Positions 58,791-64,000 of a DNA stretch of 64,000 nt are shown piece after piece; the first letter of the stretch is position 1, and every line of letters starts with the position of its first letter. The position numbers and the translations under genes are program-made. Under the pieces are notes generated by a model that saw nothing but the letters and a program-made list of their open reading frames with translations, ran no database searches and was not told the DNA's origin. Origin of the DNA: Leifsonia sp. 71-9 (lineage in GTDB: Bacteria > Actinomycetota > Actinomycetes > Actinomycetales > Microbacteriaceae); assembly GCF_001898805.1 (NCBI RefSeq), contig NZ_MKVJ01000019.1:9676-73675 (forward strand), read 5' to 3'.

Positions 58791-59543
58791 CTACAGGCTG
58801 GCGGGAATCCCCAGGAACGGGAGGGCAGCCTGCTTGAAGGCGCGCGCGCTGAGCGTGGTGATGTGGTCGCGACGCGGCACACGCACGAGGCGGGCGCCCA
58901 GGATCTCCGCCGCCGCCTCGGCGTCCTCCGCGACGGGGTCGATCTCCCCCGCGACGAGGAGGGTCGGCAACCCGGTCGGCCCGAGCGGGAGCGGATGCGT
59001 CCCCATCCCCTGCACGCACGCGGCCAGGGCCTCGGTGTCGACGCCGGGCGCGCGGCGAAGGGAGGCCAGCAGCGGCCCGAGCGGGAACTCGGCCGCCGGC
59101 ATCTCCACGCCGTCGCGCACGACCGCCTGGACGGCCGAGATGCCCCAGTGGCCGAACTGCTCGACGGTGCCGATCCCGCCGACGATCAACCGGCGCACGC
59201 GGCCCGCCGGGATCTCGGGGACCAGCCCGGCGAGCGCGAGCGAGACCCAGCTGCCCATCGAGTAGCCGATCACATCGACCGTGCCGAGCCCCTCCGCGTC
59301 GAGTACGGCGCGCAGATCGGCGGCCAGGAGCGCGGGCGAGTAGGCGGCGGGCTCGTGCGGAGCCTCGCTGCCGCCGTGCCCGCGCAGATCGGGGACGAGG
59401 GCGCCGCGTCCCGCTGCGGCGAGCGCCTCCACCCAGCCCGTCGACTCCCAGGTCAACGCGCCGGTGGTGGCGAAGCCGTGCACGAGCAGCACGGGATCGG
59501 GGCCGGGGTGGCGGGTGACGTGGAGGCGGACGGGACCGGTCAT
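58791..59543 (-). CDS. Alpha/beta-hydrolase
   Basis: A 250-residue alpha/beta-hydrolase. The oxyanion region is His-Gly-Phe-Ala (about 23-26), then Asp-Leu-Arg-Gly-His-Gly-Gly-Ser, the nucleophile elbow Gly-Tyr-Ser-Met-Gly (about 97), the acid in Gly-Glu-Ile-Asp-Pro-Val, and the His in Arg-Arg-Asp-His. The triad is complete. The substrate is unknown. It lies 48 bases beyond the Lrp gene start on the same strand and 34 bases downstream of the E1-alpha-like gene, so it may be expressed with that gene. Confidence 0.88.
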   Translation of the reverse strand: MTGPVRLHVTRHPGPDPVLLVHGFATTGALTWESTGWVEALAAAGRGALVPDLRGHGGSEAPHEPAAYSPALLAADLRAVLDAEGLGTVDVIGYSMGSWVSLALAGLVPEIPAGRVRRLIVGGIGTVEQFGHWGISAVQAVVRDGVEMPAAEFPLGPLLASLRRAPGVDTEALAACVQGMGTHPLPLGPTGLPTLLVAGEIDPVAEDAEAAAEILGARLVRVPRRDHITTLSARAFKQAALPFLGIPASL

Positions 59544-59577
59544 GCCCCCATCCTCCCCCTCCGCCGAGTGGCGCGCG

Positions 59578-60351
59578 TCACGCTCGGGCGGTGCGGACCC
59601 GGCCGAGCACGGCGTCGGCCAGGGTGTCGACGGTGTCGGCGGCCTCGGCGAAGAAGTCGTCGTCGACGGTTCCCGTCTCGCGCAGGAGCTGCTCGCACAC
59701 GAGCAGCGGATCGCGGCCGGACCAGGCTCCGGGCTCCGCCAGGACCGGCTCGACGACGCTCGGGCCGCCTCCGCGACGGGCGCGGTCGAGCGCGCGCACG
59801 GTGGCGTCGTGGACGGCGAGGGCATCGGCTCCGTCGACCAGTTGCACGGGCATCCCCTGCACGCGGGAGGATCCAGCCGCCCCGACGAAGACGACCGGCA
59901 GCCGGGAGACGGCGGCCGTCGTCATCGCCTCGTCGATCTCGCGGGCCGTGCTCCCCGGGCCGAGCAGCACCAGGGCGACGCCGCCCGTGCGGTCGAGCTT
60001 GGCGCCGAGCGCCCAGGCGACCGCGTGTGTGACCGGGGAGCCGTCGGCGGCGCGCGCGAGGCGGGACTGCAGGGCGAGGGAGGCGTCGGCGCCCGTCGTG
60101 ACGGCGACGCCGAGGTCGCGCGCGGCGGGGAAGGCGAGGTCGCGCGCCGGGTCGAGGGCGGCCGCGCTGCCGACCTGGACGGCCTCGCGACCGGAAACGG
60201 AGCGGTACCCGGGCAGGTCCCCGCGGCGTTCCAGCACCCGGGCGCCCGCGTCGATGCGGCGGACGGTCGCCAGGGTGCGGTAGAGGCGGCGCAGGAGTGC
60301 CGGGAGGCCCACGGGCGCGACGGTCACCGTCTCGAGGGTGGTCAAAGGCAT
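59578..60351 (-). CDS. Degenerate, short thiamin-diphosphate E1-alpha-like protein
   Basis: A 257-residue protein resembling the alpha subunit of 2-oxo acid dehydrogenases (Arg-Arg-Ile-Asp near residue 32, Ser-Val-Ser-Gly-Arg-Glu-Ala-Val-Gln-Val-Gly, Leu-Pro-Val-Val-Phe-Val, and an Asp-Gly-Ala-Asp-Ala-Leu-Ala-Val-His-Asp motif). It is about 120 residues shorter than normal E1-alpha. The thiamin-diphosphate Gly-Asp-Gly...Asn motif is replaced by Leu-Leu-Gly-Pro-Gly-Ser with no following Asn, and the middle helices are missing. It probably does not bind cofactor. No E1-beta or E2 gene is adjacent. Possible decayed paralogue, though the frame is intact and codon use looks normal. Confidence 0.65.
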   Translation of the reverse strand: MPLTTLETVTVAPVGLPALLRRLYRTLATVRRIDAGARVLERRGDLPGYRSVSGREAVQVGSAAALDPARDLAFPAARDLGVAVTTGADASLALQSRLARAADGSPVTHAVAWALGAKLDRTGGVALVLLGPGSTAREIDEAMTTAAVSRLPVVFVGAAGSSRVQGMPVQLVDGADALAVHDATVRALDRARRGGGPSVVEPVLAEPGAWSGRDPLLVCEQLLRETGTVDDDFFAEAADTVDTLADAVLGRVRTARA

Positions 60352-60419
60352 GGCGACCACTCTCGCCCACCGGCGCGGACCGGGCAACGCGGGCGGGAAT
60401 CGCCCGTCAGATTGTCCAG

Positions 60420-62621
60420 CTAGTCGCCGACTCCGGCCCTTTCGCTGTGCAATGTGCTCTTCGCGAGCCGCGACGGCCACCAGATCGCGCGGCCGATGTC
60501 GTACGACAGCGCGGGCACGAGCAGGGTCCGCACGACCACCGTGTCGAGCAGCACCCCGAACGCGACGATGAAAGCGATCTGCACCAGGAACAGGATGGGG
60601 ATGACCGCGAGGGCCGCGAACGTCGCCGCGAGCACGATGCCGGCCGAGGTGATGACGCTCCCGGTGACGCCGAGGCCGCGCAGGATCCCGGGGCGGCTGC
60701 CGATCCGCAGGGACTCCTCCCGTACCCGGGTCATCAGGAAGATGTTGTAGTCCACCCCCAGCGCGACGAGGAACACGAAGCCGAAGAGCGGCACGGTCGC
60801 GTCCGCTCCCGGGAACCCGAAGACGTGGTTGAACACGAGCGCCGAGACGCCGAGCGCCGCCCCGTACGAGAGCACGACGCTGCCGATGAGCAGCACGGGC
60901 GCGAGGATCGAGCGCAGCAGGAGCATCAGGATGAGGAGGATCACGCCGAGCACGATCGGGATGATCTTGGCGAGGTCGCTCTGGGCGGTGTCGTTCGTGT
61001 CGAGCGCGATGGCCGTGACGCCGCCCACGAGCACGTCCGGGTCCTCCGCGGGGAGCGTCGAGCGCAGGGTGCGCACGACCTGCTCGGCGGCGGCCGAGTC
61101 CGGCTCGGCCGAGAGGGTCGCCTGCACGAGCACGCGGCCGTCCTTCACGATCGGGTCGGCCGGGGCCCCGGACTGCGCGGGGCGCACGTTGCCGGCGTAG
61201 AGGGTGGCCGTGGCGATGCCGTCGGTCTTCTTCGCCGCGGCGAGCACGGCGTCCGCGTGCGCCTCCCGGGTCACGATGAGCACGGGCGAGCCGGAGCCGG
61301 CGTCGAAGTGCTCGGCGAGCACCTTCTGGCCGTCGGCGGCGTCGGACTGCGAGAGCACGAGGTCGGTCTGCTCCACACCGTTGGCCTTGAGCTGCGTGAG
61401 GCCGAGCGCGCACGCGGCGAGCAGCACGAACGACACCAGCCAGGTGACGCGCGGGCGGCGGGCGATGAGTCGCCCGACGCGCAGCCAGATGCCGCGGATG
61501 CCCTCGAGGCCCGCGATGCGGGGGCCCGCCTCGTGCTCGTGCCGGTGGTCGTGCTCGCCGATGACCTTCGGCCGGAACGGCCAGAACGACGCGCGGCCGA
61601 ACACGGCGAGCAGCGTGGGCAGCAGGGTGAGCGCGGCGAGCAGCGAGAACACGATGCCGATCGCGGCGATCGGCCCGAGGCTCTTGTTCGAGTTGAGGTC
61701 GGAGAAGAGCAGGCACAGCAGGGCCAGGATGACGGTCGCCCCGGAGGCCGCGATCGGCTCCAGCGCCGCCTTCCATGCCCGGAGGATGGCGACCCAGCGG
61801 GAGTCGACCTGCTCCAGCGCCTCCCGGTAGCGGGCGACCATCAGGAGCGAGTAGTCCGTCGCCGCTCCGATGACCAGGATCGACAGGATGCCCTGGCTCT
61901 GCCCGCTCAGCTTGATCCAGCCCCAGAGGGCGAAGAAGTAGACGACGAGGATCGCGGCGCAGAGCGCGAACACCGAGGTCAGCAGCACCAGGAACGGCAG
62001 CAGCAGCGCCCGGTAGACCAGCAGCAGGATGACGAAGACGGCCGCGACCGCGACGAGCAGAAGGATACCGTCGATGCCGCCGAAGGCGTTCACCAGGTCG
62101 GCGGTCAGCCCCGCGGGGCCGGTGACCCAGCCCTGGGTGCCGCTCGGGAGGTTGTCGTGCAGCGTCGTGCGCAGGTCGGCGACGACGGTCTTGACCGAAT
62201 CCGAGTCGGCGATGGGGACGATGAACTCGACCGCCAGGCCGTCTTCCGACGGGATGGGGCCGGCGACGCTGGTCGTCTGGTCGCCTTCGGGCGCCTGCAC
62301 GCCCTTCACCTCGCCGAGCTTCGCGCCCAGCGCGGCGTAGTCGGCGAGCGCGGACGACGGGATCGCGCTGTCGGAGCGCACGACCACGATCGCCGGGATC
62401 GCGTTGGAGTCGGTGAACTTCTGCTGCCAGTCCTGGACGGCGGTGGATTCGGCGCTGGCCGGCAGGAACGCGGCCTGGTCGTTGCTCGAGACGCCCGAGA
62501 GCTTGCCGAAGGTGGGGCCGCCCAGCCCTGCCAGCACCAGCCAGACCAGGATGAGGACCGTGGGCAGCACGATGCGCAGCCAGAGGGGCGGCCGCGCCTG
62601 GGTCTTCGTCGGCTCCGTCAC
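60420..62621 (-). CDS. MMPL-family RND transporter
   Basis: A 733-residue protein with about 12 helices in two halves, each with an extracytoplasmic loop domain. Helix-4-type motifs are Ala-Thr-Asp-Tyr-Ser-Leu-Leu-Met-Val-Ala-Arg-Tyr-Arg-Glu in the first half and Val-Asp-Tyr-Asn-Ile-Phe-Leu-Met-Thr-Arg-Val-Arg-Glu-Glu in the second, both typical of MMPL exporters of lipids or drugs. GTG 62621 is used with GGAG 5 bases upstream. It is a single gene whose A+T-rich upstream region holds possible repressor half-sites. The substrate is unknown. Confidence 0.93.
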   Translation of the reverse strand: MTEPTKTQARPPLWLRIVLPTVLILVWLVLAGLGGPTFGKLSGVSSNDQAAFLPASAESTAVQDWQQKFTDSNAIPAIVVVRSDSAIPSSALADYAALGAKLGEVKGVQAPEGDQTTSVAGPIPSEDGLAVEFIVPIADSDSVKTVVADLRTTLHDNLPSGTQGWVTGPAGLTADLVNAFGGIDGILLLVAVAAVFVILLLVYRALLLPFLVLLTSVFALCAAILVVYFFALWGWIKLSGQSQGILSILVIGAATDYSLLMVARYREALEQVDSRWVAILRAWKAALEPIAASGATVILALLCLLFSDLNSNKSLGPIAAIGIVFSLLAALTLLPTLLAVFGRASFWPFRPKVIGEHDHRHEHEAGPRIAGLEGIRGIWLRVGRLIARRPRVTWLVSFVLLAACALGLTQLKANGVEQTDLVLSQSDAADGQKVLAEHFDAGSGSPVLIVTREAHADAVLAAAKKTDGIATATLYAGNVRPAQSGAPADPIVKDGRVLVQATLSAEPDSAAAEQVVRTLRSTLPAEDPDVLVGGVTAIALDTNDTAQSDLAKIIPIVLGVILLILMLLLRSILAPVLLIGSVVLSYGAALGVSALVFNHVFGFPGADATVPLFGFVFLVALGVDYNIFLMTRVREESLRIGSRPGILRGLGVTGSVITSAGIVLAATFAALAVIPILFLVQIAFIVAFGVLLDTVVVRTLLVPALSYDIGRAIWWPSRLAKSTLHSERAGVGD

Positions 62622-62627
62622 GTCATC

Positions 62628-62660
62628 TCCAATTAGCTAGCCAAGTTAGTAATCAGCTTA
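62628..62660. promoter_or_regulatory. A+T-rich dyad-like region upstream of the MMPL gene
   Basis: Locally low G+C sequence (caattagctagccaagttag, then taatcagctta) containing imperfectly inverted CTAGC/GTTAG and TTAGC half-sites just before the MMPL ribosome site. It is the kind of site bound by MarR/TetR repressors of exporters, but no such regulator gene is in the window. Confidence 0.35.
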
Positions 62661-62687
62661 GCGCCGAGTTCACGCCGACGCCACACT

Positions 62688-62710
62688 ACCCCGGATCGGC
62701 GATCCGGGGT
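62688..62710 (-). terminator. Stem-loop downstream of the nicotinamidase gene
   Basis: Perfect 10-bp stem (62688-62697 with 62701-62710, loop ggc), 27 bases past the minus-strand nicotinamidase stop. It probably isolates that transcript from the MMPL promoter region. Confidence 0.6.
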
Positions 62711-62736
62711 GGGCGAGGACGGCGGGGAGCCGCGCG

Positions 62737-63318
62737 TCAGGAGGCGGCGACGAGCTCCGCGCCGGCATGCGCCATCTCCGCGAGGGCGGCGTCGGAGGAC
62801 TCGGCGGCGACGCCCGCCACCAGTCCGGTCAGGACCCGCACGTGCTGGCCCTGGGCGAGCGCGTCGAGCGCCGACGCCCGCACGCAGTAGTCGGTCGCGA
62901 TCCCCGCGACGTCGACGGTGTCGATGCCGTGCTCGTCGAGCAGATTGTGCACGGTCGAACCGGCCTCGGTGCGGCCCTCGAAGATCGAGTACGCCGGAAC
63001 GCCCTGGCCCTTGAGCACGTGGTAGTCGACCCGGGAGGTGTCGAGCGCGGGGTGGTACTCGGCCCCGGCCGTGCCGGCGACGCAGTGCGCGGGCCAGGTG
63101 TCGACGAAGTCGGGCTCGGCCGCCGTGGCGAAGTGGCCGCCGTTGTCGGTGTCGCCGTCGTGCCAGTCGCGGCTGGCGAGGACGATCGTGTACTCGTCGC
63201 CGTGCTCGGCCAGGTACCGGGTCAGGCGTTCGGCGACGGCCGCTCCCCCGGCGACGCCGAGCGCGCCGCCCTCCGTGAAGTCGTTCTGCACGTCGATGAT
63301 GAACAGCGCCTTGCCCAT
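62737..63318 (-). CDS. pncA: Nicotinamidase / isochorismatase-family amidohydrolase
   Basis: A 193-residue cysteine hydrolase. The triad is Asp9 (Ile-Ile-Asp-Val-Gln-Asn-Asp), Lys (His-Val-Leu-Lys-Gly-Gln, about 105) and Cys (Ala-Thr-Asp-Tyr-Cys-Val, about 145). The metal-site region Asp-Trp-His-Asp...Gly-Gly-His-Phe and the Trp-Pro-Ala-His-Cys-Val-Ala-Gly-Thr segment are typical of PncA. It deamidates nicotinamide to nicotinate for NAD salvage. The ATG is 39 bases after the upstream carboxypeptidase gene stop. Confidence 0.92.
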   Translation of the reverse strand: MGKALFIIDVQNDFTEGGALGVAGGAAVAERLTRYLAEHGDEYTIVLASRDWHDGDTDNGGHFATAAEPDFVDTWPAHCVAGTAGAEYHPALDTSRVDYHVLKGQGVPAYSIFEGRTEAGSTVHNLLDEHGIDTVDVAGIATDYCVRASALDALAQGQHVRVLTGLVAGVAAESSDAALAEMAHAGAELVAAS

Positions 63319-63357
63319 GCGGGCCTCCCTCGGCTGGTCAGGGTTCGGAATGGCCGA

Positions 63358-64000
63358 TCAGGTGTTCGACAGGTTGTCGCCGCACTTGTACACGCCGGTG
63401 ACGAGGGTGTCGATCGCCTGCTTGGCATTGTCGCCCACGTTGCCGAGAGCGTACACGGCGAAGGTGAGCGGGGTGCCGTCGGCGGAGTCGATGATGCCGG
63501 AGAGCGTGTAGCCGTTGTCGATCCAGCCGGTCTTGGCGTGCACCGCGCCCTGGGCGGCGGAGTTGGCTCCGGTGAACCGGTTGTATCCCGGGCCGAGCGT
63601 GCCGGACTGGCCGGAGACCGGCAGGCCGTCGTAGATCACGCCGAGGCCGTTCTCGCGGTTGAGCACCTTGATGAAGAGCCGGGTCATGTACGACGGGGGC
63701 ACGGCGTTGTTCGCGCTGAGCCCCGAACCGTCGGCGATGTGGAGGCCGGCGGTGTCGATCCCGTAGCCCTTCAGCCCGGCGAGCACGCCGGCGTTCTCGG
63801 CGTCGAAGGTGTTGCCGGCGCCGTTCTTGATCGACACGAGGCGGGCGAGCTCCTCCATGATCGTGTTGTCGGAGTACTTCATCGCCTGCTGGATGAGCGT
63901 CGTCACCGGCTGCGACTGCACGGCCGCGAGCTGGCGGGCGCCGGCGGGCGCGGTGCCCTCGGTCACCGGGACGCTCGTGCCGAGGTACTGCTGGAAGTAC
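63358..64000 (-). CDS. dacB: D-alanyl-D-alanine carboxypeptidase/endopeptidase (PBP4/DacB type), C-terminal part
   Basis: The last 214 residues of a minus-strand gene that continues past the right edge; the frame is open to base 64000. Penicillin-binding motifs are the second motif Tyr-Ser-Asp-Asn (SXN) and the third motif His-Ala-Lys-Thr-Gly-Trp, spaced as in class C (PBP4/S13) enzymes. The intermediate segment Asp-Gly-Ser-Gly-Leu-Ser is also typical. The N-terminal signal peptide and Ser-X-X-Lys motif lie outside the window. It removes terminal D-Ala from or cleaves peptide crosslinks in peptidoglycan outside the membrane. The Asn-Leu-Ser-Asn-Thr end is complete. Confidence 0.88.
   Translation of the reverse strand, partial: YFQQYLGTSVPVTEGTAPAGARQLAAVQSQPVTTLIQQAMKYSDNTIMEELARLVSIKNGAGNTFDAENAGVLAGLKGYGIDTAGLHIADGSGLSANNAVPPSYMTRLFIKVLNRENGLGVIYDGLPVSGQSGTLGPGYNRFTGANSAAQGAVHAKTGWIDNGYTLSGIIDSADGTPLTFAVYALGNVGDNAKQAIDTLVTGVYKCGDNLSNT

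Noticed and set aside
1-64000. tRNA/rRNA genes, IS elements, prophage, CRISPR
   Set aside because: No clover-leaf, rRNA-like, transposase, phage or spacer-repeat patterns were found by eye on either strand.

Overview
This 64 kb window is very G+C-rich chromosomal DNA with tight ATGA/GTGA gene overlaps and many GTG starts. Gene content (WXG100 proteins, EccB/EccC/EccD, mycosins, an LCP protein, GTP-dependent PEP carboxykinase, a RamB-type regulator) points to an actinobacterium. I infer Microbacteriaceae, perhaps Leifsonia-like, from protein character only. I saw no rRNA, tRNA, IS element, phage gene or CRISPR array.

Layout. Bases 1-1846: edge of a membrane-protein gene, a small membrane protein and an LCP cell-wall ligase. 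1941-7353: glycerol regulon (glpF-glpK, glpD, divergent SorC-type regulator) with matching TGCAC-N4-GTGCA dyads in both control regions. 7370-11062: FMN riboswitch and ribD-ribE-ribBA-ribH. 11078-13138: a DUF2269-like protein and an MHS-type MFS transporter.

13164-46163 is a roughly 33 kb type VII secretion (T7SS/ESX-like) locus, the main feature of the window. It has two WXG100 proteins and a third small helical protein, a plus-strand eccD-eccB-mycP operon, and a minus-strand cluster. That cluster runs: second mycosin, Gly-rich substrate-like protein, second EccD-like protein, zinc-ribbon/RDD/FHA protein, EccC, Ser/Thr kinase, 2007-residue Ig-like protein, MoxR ATPase, DUF58 protein, transglutaminase-fold protein without Cys/His, DUF5684-like FHA protein, PP2C phosphatase, and a tail-anchored protein carrying an array of Asp-Glu-Thr-Val motifs. 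At the far end are a predicted alpha/beta-hydrolase effector, a lipoprotein and an EspC-like small protein. Kinase, phosphatase, two FHA readers and a Thr-motif array in one locus suggest phosphothreonine control of secretion (inference).

46196-64000 is metabolic and transport DNA: a DrrAB/NodIJ-like ABC exporter with a divergent small HTH regulator under a TTGACG-N17-TATGGT promoter that fits a leaderless start; a fused ABC exporter; pckG with a divergent RamB/ScfR regulator; an Lrp-aldehyde dehydrogenase-thiolase-SDR catabolic operon; an alpha/beta hydrolase; a degenerate E1-alpha-like protein; an MMPL transporter; a nicotinamidase; and the C-terminal part of a D-Ala-D-Ala carboxypeptidase. 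No gene-free stretch exceeds 300 bases. The longest, 43464-43755, is the divergent control region between the second mycosin and the hydrolase effector.
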